The notes beneath the pieces were generated by a model, which worked only from the letters and a program-made list of their open reading frames with translations, did no database searches and was not told where the DNA came from. The position numbers and the translations under genes were made by a program. 64,000 bases of DNA from Lutraria lutraria (lineage: Eukaryota; Mollusca; Bivalvia; Venerida; Mactridae), in NCBI GenBank assembly GCA_964023205.1, contig OZ026835.1, positions 3,861,053-3,925,052 on the forward strand. Direction: 5' to 3'. Within the stretch, counting starts at the first letter, position 1; each line of letters opens with the position of its first letter. Shown in pieces: positions 52,101-61,266 of the stretch.

Positions 52101-55100
52101 CTTTATCATCCAAAGCTGAAACAAAAGTTCTGTGGCATACTGAGAATGTATGGTTGCATGGTGCCGAGATTGAGAAAGCTTATCCAATGAGGCTTAGAAA
52201 GCTATAACTTTAAATGACAAGCCTCAGGATAAACTCTCCGTTTCGGCACCATGCAACTATATATGTATTTAATTCGTCCTGTTCCAATAACAAAATAAGT
52301 CCCAAAACTCCATTTACTTTTAGTGCCTCATGATGTGACAGTAAAAAAATCCCATGCATTCGTCATGATATTTTGAATGAAAAATCAATAAAATATGTTA
52401 ATTTGTATAATATAACATCATCTCATTTTATTGATATAAAAACATCTCAATAATGACCTACTTACAGGATATAGCCAAATTTATCAGCTAGTCATTGCTT
52501 TATAATGTCCAAAAATAAACATTTATAAACATAATAATTTCTATAACAGAAAGAATCTACTGATATGTAATAAAGCATTGCATTGCTAAATGTAAACTTG
52601 ACTGTTTAGACAATACAAGTACAAGCAATCCTTAATAACAATTACACGTACCCTTTTAGAATGAATAATTTATAAAACATATACTACAAGTTTTTTTTAT
52701 TAGCTGATTTTAGAATTTGTAAACATAAAATTAAAAATGTTATATAAACATAGCAAAGAAAGAGTACTAGTTAGCAATATTACCTCCCTTTATGATACAA
52801 AGTCACATAAATTCTAACATTCCAGAATATTGTATGTTTGTAAGTTAATATTTAATCAATTATGTTTGAATATCACAATTTATAAGGATCAAATACCTCT
52901 AACTTTTTTTCATAGACATTTATTTTGTATTTAGTGTCTGTTAATTATCCTTATAATTGAATACTCCAGGTTTGATTAATAGTCAATCTAAAAGTTTTTT
53001 TTTGTCTTTTAACTTTGTTTTAACAGAAGCATCTCCAATAACTCACATTTAAAGAAGTTTGAAACAAAATGCCAAAACAATTGATATGATATCGCATATA
53101 GACAAGAGTAAAAGGGCGCTACATGTAGGCTCGACAAAATGTATAGACTGTGTTAAACAGTGCTTTACGAGAGCTACACCCCTGCAGGACTAATTCTCTT
53201 ATTGGTACTGTTGATTCCTGACGTTTGTCTAGAGTTTTACTTATCGTCAAAAATTGACCCCAGGATTGATCAAAATTTAAAATTGATCAATATTCAATGA
53301 ATTTCTTGATCAAAATTTAACGCTAAAAAATTGTTGGGGTCAATTTTCAATGTTGAGAAATGACCCCTGAGGTCATTTTTTAATGGGGTCAAAATGTTAT
53401 CCTACACCGGCTTATAAGTTCAGCACAAAAAACACTGAACAACAAACCAATTTATGAGTAAACACTTTTGCATTTATATTGATAAAAACTCACCAGTCAT
53501 GTGAAATACTGACTTAAAGCCCAGTCCAAATCGCCCAACCTTTAATGGATCATCTTTTTTCTCACTGCTGTAAATTGATTTTATACCTCTCCAATCACTC
53601 TCGGAAAATTCGGCATCATTATAAAATACAAAGGCAGGACCCTAGGAAGAAAAATAAAACTTAGGTCTATCCCATTGCCTATAAAATATTTAGTTTTAAA
53701 ATTATAACAAGATAGTAATAATCATGGGTAATAACTCTTCATTTCTGACAGAAGTAACTCAAATAACTTTAATATCAAATTTTATCTAAGTTCAACTAAA
53801 TTCTTGGATGTATTCATCATAGATACATAAATGACCCTTCATTTATTAACAGTTGCAAAAGTGTGTGTAGTCAGCAAAATTTGAAATAACAAATAAATGC
53901 CTTTTCTTTCAACGTCAGTACATTTCAATTGAAAGCACAGTGCAACCTCTCCAGAGCTGGCCCCTCTTGAGCAGCAACCTCCCTTAAACAACAGCATGTT
54001 TTTCCCACTGCACTTAACTATTATTTTAACCTCTCTTGTGCAACAGCTTCTCAACAACATACCTATGCTACTCTCAAAGGGTGTTGCTTTGGAGAGGTTG
54101 CACTGAAGTGTTAAACAAGGCTTAACTTACTGTTAGAGTATTTTTTCTGGAGTTTTCATTCACACTTTTCCCAACATACAAAATTTTCATTTCACTAGCA
54201 CCGGCATCATCTGCATTTTGTACCAACTCCTATAATTAGCACAAATAATTCCAATATCAGAAAACACAGTTTATAATGACATTTGCTGGTATAAGGTATA
54301 AGACATTTCACACAGCGTCTTGTCATTTGGAAAGCCTTTGAAAAGTACTTGATCAATATTTTGTGATTAAAATCATCACAAATATTAGCAACAAAAGCTT
54401 TGACACAAGAGCTTCAAAGGCAATGCCAAAATGTGATGACTGATGAAAAAGTACAGCAATGTCCTGAGTAACCGATCAGAACTGTTCAGTGATTTTTTTT
54501 CAAAATTTTCACACTATTCATGCGTGTCAAAAGGGGAAATTTAGCGCAACAAATTCCAAAAGGGGAATATATGATAACATTTACATGTATATTCTATAAA
54601 ATATTTGATTATTTAGTTGTTTAAATCATAAATATAAATAATACTACACTGTAATTGGAGACAATGATATTAAAACTGTTACATTTTTCTTCTTATAATA
54701 TGATCATGTGGAAAATACTTCTTGTCAAGGGAATATTCTGGCTAATTTAGGGGGAAAATTAGATGATTTTGCAAGGGGAAACTGCCCATATTCAGCAGTA
54801 AATATAGCGAATAAAAATCACTACTGAAGGTCTTATGACCTTGCCCTCTTGACCCCAAAATCTATTTGGTCATCTACTGACCAAAGCCAATGTTTGTCTG
54901 AAGTATGAGGACCTTTGGTAATCAATTGACAACTACATTCCACAATGACATAAACTCAAGTAAATTAATTAATACCTTGATAATTTGTACATCATTTCTG
55001 TACTCATCTAAAATCTTTTTCAGTTGTTCAAGAAGGGTGGGTTGAGTAATACCCGAACATTCGTCAATATCTGACTCCGAGCTCGAGTCAGCTGAAATGC

Positions 55101-58100
55101 AAAAAGTAACACATTATAATTATCTGTGTAGATCAGTAGTCCAGTGCCACTGCGGTAACATACTGGAATACTAAACGAAAGGTCATAGGTTCGATTATCA
55201 TTCATATCCATAATTATGTTCAAGTATTAACAAATCAGTATTGCTTTACAAAGCTATATAAATACCAAAACAATGTCAAACCTTAAAATTTGCATTCTTA
55301 GAGATGCATATATCAATGAACTGGCCCTAGTTTTTGGTAGAGGTCCACGATACAATACTACATATGAAATATCTAAGCTCTGGGCATTCTTTTTAAATAT
55401 AAATCACTAAATTTCTATGAACAAACAAGATAGCCCTATACTGCTTACATTACAATCATTGTTTTTCTAGAGCCTGTGTCATGAGATCGAGTGTCATCAA
55501 GGTTTTCTAGTGATTTGACCAGGTGACCTATTGTCTGATCCTAGATGATCCATGTTCAAACATTAAGACAAACATTATGACAAGGTTTGGTGAAGATTAA
55601 TCAAAACCTGACACCTAAAAGGTTTTTCAAATGATTCAAACTTATCCTACATATCACTAGGGCAAACATTTTGAAAAGGTTTGGTGAAGATCCAATTAAA
55701 ACTGAAATCTAGAGTGAAATCTAGATTTGACCTGGTGACCCAATTATTGACCCATGATGACCTATTCTTGAACATTTCAAGATGTCATTAAATCATACAT
55801 CACGACAAGGTTTCATGAAGATCTGAACAAAACATAACTTCTATAGTGTTCACAAGGTCTTCCTGCAATTTGCCCTGGTGATTTAGTTTTTGACCCAAAA
55901 TGACCTGTTATCAATCTCGTCCAAGATTTTCTCAATATGAACATTCTGACCTAATTTTGTGAAAATCTAACAAAAAATGAGGCCTCTAGTGTGTTCACAT
56001 GGCAAAAATTGATGCCTCAAATTGACCACCACTACCATCCCGGTTGGGGTTAAGTTTGACCATTGGGCAATGCATGATGTAACAAACTTGGCCAAGGTTC
56101 ACAAGGCAATGCTATATGTGAAATATCTAAGGCTCTAGGCCTTCTGATTGATTGTTAGTTAATTCTTGAAGAGTTTCCTAAGTACATCAAATGACCCCCA
56201 GGATGGGGTCAGCTTGACCAGGAGCTAGGTCACGATTTGAGCTGTCTTGGTAAACATCTAATACACAATAATACATACTGAATATCTAAGCTCTAAAATC
56301 TTTAGGTTTTAAAAAAGATTTTCATACATTGTACCCACGAGTCATGATATGAATTATCCTGTTTGGTCGAGGTCCACAAAGCAATGTTACATGTCAAATG
56401 TCTTAACTCCAGGCCTTATAAATTATCTTAAAGAAGCTTTTTTTAAGAGTTTATGAAAAACATGTGACCCCCAAGACTGGGTCAATTTCATCTTGAGTGT
56501 CATGATATGAACCAGTAAGTTACAAACCTGCTTCATATCAAGTACTTTAGTATCAAATAATCTTTATTTCATCTGGTTCATTTTATTAAATTTTTTGAAG
56601 ATTTTCAAATGGGCAAACAAGAGAATCCCTAAGGACAGGGCCAATTTGTCCCTGGGGTCATGCCATGAACCAGTTTGGATTTAGTCCAAAAGTATTTTTT
56701 ATGTCAAATATCTAAGCTCTAGACCTTCCAGTCTATCAATTTTTAGATTTTTTTTGAAGATTTTCCCAAATACAGACGTACAATAAACAATCAAATGACC
56801 TCAGAGCAGGGTCAATTTCACCCAGGGGAGTTATGATTTGAACAGTCTTGGTATAAAATCTATATAAAATCAAATGACCCTGTTGGCATGACAAATATTG
56901 ACCCGAGGGCCATAATTTGTACAAACGTGGTAGAGATCTACTAAGTACTAGACACTTTCACTACACCCCAAATATCAAAAGCTATAGGTCCTCTGGCTTT
57001 TGAGGATAAGATTTTTCAAGATTTTCCTATCAGTTGCCATGGCAACCGGAGTTCTGCATGAAAATATTTGTTGTCTTCATGATTTTGAAAGAGCTTCCAT
57101 GCAAGGAATATCCCTTTAAAGAGTTGTTGAAATAGGCAAACTGCTCAAGAAGGAGATATTGTTTAAAGCGACTGTTGACACACAGATGGACCAAGGACAT
57201 CACATGATCAAAACAGCTCACCTTGAGCACTTCCAGCTAGCTAAAAGCTAAAAATCACATTAATAATTGAATATATAAGAGCCATCCAATAAAGTTCTGT
57301 CAGAAGCTGTGTAAAAATGCTTAGAGTTTGTTTATGAGTCAAATTGTAGTTAAATCCCTTTGACTAGACTATATGTTAACATTTCATAATTGAGAAAGCC
57401 AGACTTTGAATGCATGTGAGTGAGTGAATAATGAATAATTATGCAAATTAATCAGGCCTTGATATAGCAATGTTTAACTACAAAATACCAATATTTAAAT
57501 ATCTGTTTATTATGGTGCATTTGAGTTAGCATCGAGACCAAAAAATAAAGTACTGAATTTTCTGCATTTTTCCACTTTTAAAGTAAGTCTAGACCATCTA
57601 GAAACACAACTCAGTAATGAAAAGATAACGTTCACTCTTGTTTTTATTTCTTGGATGTTCATAGTCACATAGGCAGATTGGGGACGGACATTACAGACAG
57701 GAGCATTACACCTTTTTAAACGTATCACCAGAAAACAAAGAAAGTTTCAACTGTCCTTATTTCATACCATTTGCTATTTCAGTACATACTAGTTCAATAT
57801 ATGTCGTCTTTTTCATGAGGAAAATCATATATTGAGAAATATGAAGCAGTTGAAAATAACACATAAATAGGAAAAAACTAGCATTTTTTCCTGTGTTAAA
57901 TCAAATGATATAATTATTGCCATTTTAGCATTAAAAAGCAGTATTATTCACTGAAGTACAAGAGATATACAGACATAAAACTTACAAAAACAGTTCTTTT
58001 CATTCTTAATTTATATGTAACAAGGCATGAAATGTTTTTAATTTCAATAAATAATTTCATATTGATATATAAAAATTACTTTCTATTAAGTTTCTTTATA

Positions 58101-61100
58101 ATTATAATGTTATTGCTAGACACATAAAAATGTACTGTTTGTTCTAAGTTCTGTGTGTTAATCAATTAGTTTTTCACACCAATCAATTTTACATATTTCA
58201 AATTCTAACTTCTATAAATTATAATGTTTTATCACCTTAGATTAGGTAATTAGTTTTAAGCTTTATCAAAACAGACTTAGGTCAATCTGCCATATGGCTT
58301 CAATAAGTTATTATAAGTTATCATTTAAGTATTTCCTGCCAATTATGTTTTAATTCTGTAATTCTATTGGAGAAATTTTATAAAGGGTCCAGCCCCTTTT
58401 CTCATTTGATTATTTTGTTTTTTATTTATTAAGTTAGTCTTTACTAGGTCTTCGGAGAGTCTACACTAAGTTTTCAATTAAGTAACATCTGGATTTATTA
58501 TATTAGTCTTCGCTTAGTCTTCAAACAAGTTACATCTGAATTTATGTCATCTGGTTTCTAAACTTATATCTTTTGGAACTGAATATTATAAACGTTTGTT
58601 ATGACTGAATAAAATAGTGAAAATACTGAATTGGACTGGTTGTGTATAATTCCAAGACATACACATTTGGTACCCTTATATACAAGAGGAACCAACAACA
58701 AAGACACTGTGCAGCCGAGGTGTTGGATACAATCGGGGCTGTCGGCAGAACAAGCTAATTCCCCGCCGACACATATCCAGGAGCCGACGCCTCAGCCCGG
58801 CCCTCGGTCACATATATTCAAAGCATTTTTTTTTATTTTAATGAAAGGGGACAGACATTACAAATACTCTGGGATGAAATTTTGCTGTTGTTTTTTTATA
58901 AAAAAATAAAAAATTATCATATAGATTTGACTAGATCTTAATTAAGTAAGTTACCTGGAAAATATGATGGTGTTATTTTTTCACAGTGATTTAAATTAAG
59001 GTATTTTTTCAAATATAAACCACATGTTTTTGTTGAACATTAGATTTTATGGAATCATTGAAGTAAATAACTTGAATTTTGTCACAGAAGTCACTTATAC
59101 CTCTGTCGCCACTTATAGACACTAAGAATGCAATAGTACACTATATGGCTATGTTCAAGGGCACATAACTCTATAATGTGTGGATCACTGGGCATGGAAA
59201 TGTGTCTTGCACATCTACACTTCATGGTGATGACATATTTTATGCTTCATTGCAACTGCTTAAAGAATGTAGTTCATTCCAAAAACATGTCATATTGTTT
59301 GTGGACCGACCAAACGACCGACAGAGTGTCTCAAATATACCCCTCTCAAAGTTTGTTTGCGGGGATATAATCATTTACATAAAAGTTTCATTTTATATTA
59401 AAAAACAACACTTTATTAGGGATAACAAGAGGGCCAAGATGGCCCTATATCGCTCACATGACAATCACTGTTCATTCATTAAAACATTGTTTTGAACCGG
59501 TGACCTAGTTTTTGACCCCAGACGACCTTATAATGTTCGAATTTGTCTTACATATCATTTAGACAAACAGTCTGACTAGGTTTGGTGAAGATACGATCAA
59601 AATTTGACATCAGATGTTCTACAGTGTTAATAAGGTTTTCCTAAGATTTGACCTTGTGACCTGGTTTTTGACCCTAGGTGACCCATATTTGAACTTGTCC
59701 TTAATATCATTAAGACAAACAATCTGACAAGGTTTGGCCAAGATCCATTCAAAACCATGACATTTAGAGCTTTTACAAGATTTTTACCTAAGATTTGACC
59801 TTGTGACCCAGTTTTTGAACCCGGCTGACCCATGTTCATCCTTGACCCACATATCATTGAGGCAAACATTTTGACAAAGTTTGGTGAAGATCCAATTAAA
59901 ACTGTGACATCTACAGTGTTAACAAAGTTTTCCTAAGATTTGACCTGGTGACCTATTTATTGACCCCAGATGACCCATATTTATACTTGACCGTTATATC
60001 ATTAAAACAAACGATTCGACAAATTTTGGTGACGATCGAATAATAACTGTGAAATCTACAGTGTTAACATGGTTTTTCATAAGATTTGACCTAGCGACCT
60101 AGTTTTTTACCCAAGATGACCCATGTTCGAACTCGTTCAAGATATTATGAAGACAAACATTCTGACAAGGTTTCATGATCATCCAATCAAAACAGTGACT
60201 TCTAGAGTGTTCACAAGGTTTTCCAGCAATTTGCCCTAGTGACCTAGTTTTTGACCGGAAATGACCCATTATCAAACTTGACCTACATATTATTAAATAA
60301 ACATTCTGACAAAGTTTCATGAAGATCCAGTCAAAACAGTGATTTCTAAAGTGTTCACAAGGTTTTCCCTTATTTGGCCCTGGTGACCTAGTTTTTTATC
60401 CAAAATGGCCCAATATCGAACTCGTCCGAGATTTTGTTGATATTAACGTTCTGACCCAGTTTTGCTAAAATTGAGCTAAAAATGTGGCCCCTAGTGTGGT
60501 CACAACATAAAGTTTGACGACGCACACTGCACGACGCCGGACAGAGAGTGATCCTAATAGCTCACTTTGTCACTTTGTGACAGCCCCGGAATAAGGACCA
60601 TTTGTTTGGTTTATATCGAGTTTTACGTAACTTTTCAACAGTCAGTCATATGAGGTGGTCAGTTCACCTAATCATCTTTCCTGGGAAGAACCAGTACTAG
60701 ACTCCCATCATCCTTCGTAAGCAACTGTCTACTTTCTCACATTATAAAGAGACAAAAATTGGTTGTAGCAGGGCTCGAACCCATAATCCTCTATCAGTGA
60801 GAGGTTACAGTGATTTGAAGTCACCAACCTTAACAACGGGGTGAGTATTTGGACCGAGTCCGTCAAATTTTGGTACCATTAGAAAGAAGACTCTATGAGT
60901 CATTCATTTTTACAGAATTTTTCTGTGTGCTTCCATTACAATATCAGACTCAGAGTAAAGTAGCACACTGCAACATGTCAAGTTTAAGATAAACACAGAA
61001 ATCCCAACCAGATTTTTGTCTTTAAGTACAATCAAACCTGTGAACAAGCGCCACCCATGGGAAAGACATAAATGTCGCCTTTATTATCTGGTCGCCTTTA

Positions 61101-61220
61101 TTCAAAAGTCATTTTATTCCATATATTTATAATGATCAACAACTATTGATAAGGAGATGGCCACTAACACAGGTTTGACTGTATCTATATAAATACATGA
61201 AACAAAGAACACTTACCCAT
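30993..61220 (-). CDS. SACS: sacsin-like giant co-chaperone, complete gene (8 coding exons)
   Basis: Sacsin is a very large cytosolic protein that links Hsp90-like ATPase folds to a DnaJ co-chaperone domain; in vertebrates it affects mitochondria and intermediate filaments. Coding exons: 61217-61220, 54976-55091, 54131-54229, 53494-53641, 46286-47947, 34417-45287, 33574-33670, 30993-31186. They sum to 13191 nt (4396 residues), every junction GT/AG and in phase. Domains: three sacsin repeat regions with N-boxes (QNADD; Asn at about 45, 1391 and 2411), each followed about 340 residues later by an LPLP...G-P-HINGxF block (about 395, 1738, 2744; QPLPQ in the first); acidic insert about 4035-4060; DnaJ with HPD at 4174-4176; HEPN from about 4260 to the end. 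Length and order match vertebrate sacsin, but no N-terminal ubiquitin-like domain is seen: SRR1 begins within 20 residues of Met1. Such genes are often multicopy in marine invertebrates, so orthology to SACS is likely but not certain. Confidence 0.9.
31219..31391. mobile_element. MITE with CAGTACAACCTCTCC ends, TA duplication
   Basis: Left end CAGTACAACCTCTCCAGAGC, right end GGAAAGGTTACCCTG, TA at 31217-31218 and 31392-31393. A second copy is at 53938-54105. It lies in the last intron of the sacsin-like gene. Confidence 0.75.
31392..32417. other. intron sequence, nothing recognised
   Basis: Non-coding part of the intron between the last two sacsin-like exons. Confidence 0.5.
32418..33483 (+). 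mobile_element. Helentron-like (HINE-type) repeat with about 146-bp tandem core
   Basis: The 5' end is AACAAGAGGGCCAAGATGG with palindrome GGGCCAAGATGGCCC and TATCGCTCACATGA. The 3' end is a hairpin AGCTCACC...GTGAGCT with inner TGTCAC/GTGACA, then AAAAA. Core units share AGTTTTTGACCC-AxATGACCCA and ACAAGGTTTGGTGAAGATCC; starts near 32653, 32797, 33004, 33151 and 33296 give 144-147 bp spacing, with one shortened unit near 32860. No coding capacity. Termini plus tandem core resemble Helentron-associated elements; class is inference. Confidence 0.7.
33574..33670 (-). CDS. SACS: sacsin-like, penultimate coding exon (HEPN middle)
   Basis: Acceptor CTTTTTCAACAG, donor GTAAGT. Encodes [18 protein letters not shown] and [14 protein letters not shown], a core HEPN helix region. 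97 nt, phase 0 in and phase 1 out. Confidence 0.9.
33671..34416. other. intron of the sacsin-like gene, nothing recognised
   Basis: AT-rich; no element ends seen. Confidence 0.5.
34417..45287 (-). CDS. SACS: sacsin-like, giant 10.87-kb exon (residues about 677-4300)
   Basis: One uninterrupted exon of 10871 nt. Acceptor TTTTGTATTTTAG ends at 45288; donor after CATCAG at 34417. It holds the end of SRR1, all of SRR2 ([33 protein letters not shown]) and SRR3 ([32 protein letters not shown]), a long region up to an Asp/Asn/Glu-rich insert ([14 protein letters not shown]), the DnaJ helix with [10 protein letters not shown], a Ser/Gly/aromatic linker and the start of HEPN ([20 protein letters not shown]). 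No frameshift or stop is present. Retaining a single giant exon parallels vertebrate SACS, where one very large exon encodes most of the protein. Antisense ORFs here are shadows. Confidence 0.95.
45288..46052. other. intron sequence, nothing recognised
   Basis: AT-rich; remaining part of the sacsin-like intron left of the MITE. Confidence 0.5.
46053..46224. mobile_element. MITE of the CAGTCAAACCTGTG family
   Basis: Starts TA|CAGTCAGACCTGTGAAT, ends near AACACAGGTTTA; interior has AATAAAGGCCAC and inverted GTGGCCACTATTG / CCTTTATTC. Intron between the giant exon and the 1.66-kb exon. Confidence 0.65.
46286..47947 (-). CDS. SACS: sacsin-like, 1.66-kb exon (first repeat region)
   Basis: Acceptor TGTTACATTACAG, donor GTAGGT. 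The exon joins upstream through G|AT (Asp) to give [20 protein letters not shown], the GHKL lid-following strand, and downstream through G|GT to give [18 protein letters not shown]. It carries a basic patch KRRRK near residue 230, CYQPLPQ and [20 protein letters not shown] near 395-420, matching the LPLP/HINGxF block of the other two repeats. Confidence 0.9.
48073..48190 (-). mobile_element. possible Penelope-like element terminal fragment
   Basis: The - strand reads CCTGAAGAAGCC, loop AATGC, then GGCGAAATGTAGATATAATAAA, the hairpin-plus-GAAA and AATAAA arrangement found at ends of many Penelope-like retroelements and related to hammerhead-ribozyme motifs. It has one extra A relative to the strict CUGANGA-stem II-GAAA core. 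No coding part nearby. Confidence 0.4.
48191..48505. other. intron sequence with short simple repeats
   Basis: Contains triplicated AATTAATCACAAAATG words (48274-48320) and an (AT)n run at 48361-48377. Confidence 0.6.
48510..49705. mobile_element. long interspersed repeat with 160-174-bp tandem core
   Basis: Core unit word GGGCCATAAATCTGCCAAAA and GATCGAATCACAAAACC recurs near 48682, 48847, 49009, 49167 and 49341. Related (direct) end segments lie at 48525-48675 and 49490-49690 (ACACAATGxCCC, GTAGAGxTTGTC, GTTTGGTACAxACAG). The 5' end has the palindrome TGTGTTT/AAACACA. No coding capacity; a different family from the GCTCACC repeats. Confidence 0.6.
49739..50605 (+). mobile_element. Helentron-like (HINE-type) repeat with 160-bp tandem core
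   Basis: Starts AACAAGAGGGCCACATTGG with TTATCGCTCACCTGAG; ends AAAGCTCACCCGATTCATC then AGGTGAGCTAAAAAA, an 8-bp-stem hairpin. Subterminal GCTCACCTGA and TCAGGTGAGC are inverted copies. The core is four units of GGGCCCATAACTCTTGAAG / ATGATTAGGATCGGTGAAT, near 49909, 50070, 50230 and 50391 (160-161 bp spacing). This core is unrelated to that of the element at 32.4 kb although the ends are shared. Confidence 0.7.
50606..52140. other. intron sequence
   Basis: No exon. A 9-bp palindromic stem CCTTCGACA/TGTCGAAGG lies at 51637-51662, inside a stretch with ACCAGATAAC and GTTATCTGATTGG flanks (51631-51719), perhaps a small decayed MITE. Confidence 0.4.
52149..52262. repeat. foldback element, about 45-bp imperfect hairpin
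   Basis: TATGGTTGCATGGTGCCGAG at 52149 onward pairs with CGGCACCATGCAACTATA up to 52262; the pairing continues through GCTTATCCxATGAGGCTT and AAGCCTCAGGATAAAC, with a loop of roughly 20 bases near 52197-52217. It could be a tiny MITE or an RNA hairpin. Confidence 0.7.
52263..53245. other. intron sequence, nothing recognised
   Basis: AT-rich. Confidence 0.4.
53248..53395. repeat. foldback element with GGGGTCAA/TTGACCCC words
   Basis: AAAAATTGACCCCAGGATTG near the left is inverse to GGGGTCAATTTTCAATG and GGGGTCAAAAT at the right; TTGATCAAAATTTAA recurs in both orientations in the middle. Non-coding, probably a small MITE. Confidence 0.5.
53494..53641 (-). CDS. SACS: sacsin-like exon with GHKL glycine loop
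   Basis: Acceptor TTTTTCTTCCTAG, donor GTGAGT. Encodes [17 protein letters not shown] and [22 protein letters not shown] is the G-rich ATP-lid loop (residues about 109-115). Confidence 0.9.
53938..54105. mobile_element. second MITE with CAGTGCAACCTCTCC ends
   Basis: Left CAGTGCAACCTCTCCAGAGC, right GGAGAGGTTGCACTG. Same family as 31219-31391; the flanking TA is decayed (CA/AA). Confidence 0.75.
54131..54229 (-). CDS. SACS: sacsin-like exon with first N-box
   Basis: 99 nt, phase 0 to phase 0; donor GTAAGT. Encodes [20 protein letters not shown] (residues 41-60), the Mg/ATP-binding N-box of the first GHKL domain. Confidence 0.9.
54230..54975. other. intron sequence, nothing recognised
   Basis: AT-rich. 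Confidence 0.4.
54976..55091 (-). CDS. SACS: sacsin-like second coding exon
   Basis: Acceptor CTTTTTGCATTTCAG, donor GTATTA. Encodes [20 protein letters not shown] and [33 protein letters not shown] is the start of a sacsin repeat region just ahead of the N-box. The 116-nt exon needs one upstream base; ATG G from 61217-61220 supplies it, giving MADSSSES. Confidence 0.85.
55110..55205 (+). repeat. weak tRNA-like relic
   Basis: GATCAGTAGTCCAGTGCCAC and GGTCATAGGTTCGATTATC (B-box-like) are suggestive of a decayed SINE head. Confidence 0.25.
55428..57245 (+). mobile_element. long, decayed Helentron-like repeat with mixed cores
   Basis: Starts AACAAGATAGCCCTATACTG and ends CAGCTCACCTTGAGCACTTC with AGCTAGCTAAAAGCTAAAAA. 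The first part carries the 146-bp-type core (GACAAGGTTTGGTGAAGAT, TTCACAAGGTCTTCCTGC). From about 56030 a third core takes over, with GACCCCxGGATGGGGTCA, CATGATATGAACxxGTxTxG and AATATCTAAGCTCTAxxxC words. Non-coding, within sacsin-like intron 1. Confidence 0.5.
57246..58369. other. intron sequence, nothing recognised
   Basis: AT-rich. Confidence 0.4.
58370..58810 (+). mobile_element. possible solo LTR/leader remnant
   Basis: TATAAAGGGTCC near 58380, AATAAA near 58608 and a following TTTGGTACCC (primer-site-like) with a GC-rich leader to about 58805 resemble an LTR end plus leader. No matching second LTR, gag or pol is seen. Confidence 0.25.
58811..59423. other. intron sequence, nothing recognised
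   Basis: AT-rich with short chance ORFs. Confidence 0.4.
59424..60581 (+). mobile_element. Helentron-like (HINE-type) repeat, about 146-bp core, seven units
   Basis: Same 5' end as 32418 (AACAAGAGGGCCAAGATGG, TATCGCTCACATGACAAT) and same core. AGTTTTTGACCC-like starts fall near 59509, 59661, 59810, 59954, 60101, 60246 and 60389 (143-152 bp apart). The 3' end AGCTCACTTTGTCACTTTG breaks off after GTGACA at about 60581, where a SINE begins. Confidence 0.7.
60590..60835 (-). mobile_element. tRNA-derived SINE, typical molluscan body
   Basis: The - strand shows GGTTGGTGACTTCAAATCAC, GATTATGGGTTCGAGCCC (B box), then body with CTGACCACCTCATATGACTG, TTGAAAAGTTACGTAAAAC and ATATAAACCAAACAAATG as tail. 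The ending GTTGAAAA-CG-TAAAxC-AAACCAAACAAA is like common bivalve SINEs. Confidence 0.65.
61029..61181. mobile_element. MITE of the CAGTCAAACCTGTG family, TA duplication
   Basis: CAATCAAACCTGTGAAC to AACACAGGTTTGACTG, 153 bp, TA at 61027-61028 and 61182-61183. Lies just 3' of the sacsin-like leader exon, in intron 1. Confidence 0.8.
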
Positions 61221-61266
61221 TTTGGATTATATATCATTCATCATAGGTTAAGCCATCCATAGTTCA
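61217..61266 (-). CDS. SACS: sacsin-like leader exon with start codon and three short uORFs
   Basis: Acceptor ATGTCATTTTTTGTAG ends at 61267; donor GTAAGT begins at 61216. The exon ends CCAAAATGG, whose ATG (61220-61218) is the only one giving the sacsin frame after splicing, with strong Kozak A(-3), G(+4). Upstream in the same 50 nt lie ATGs at 61260 (8 codons), 61256 (2 codons) and 61244 (5 codons), plus one at 61237 that runs out of frame into the next exon. Exon boundaries are inferred from splice signals. Confidence 0.65.
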
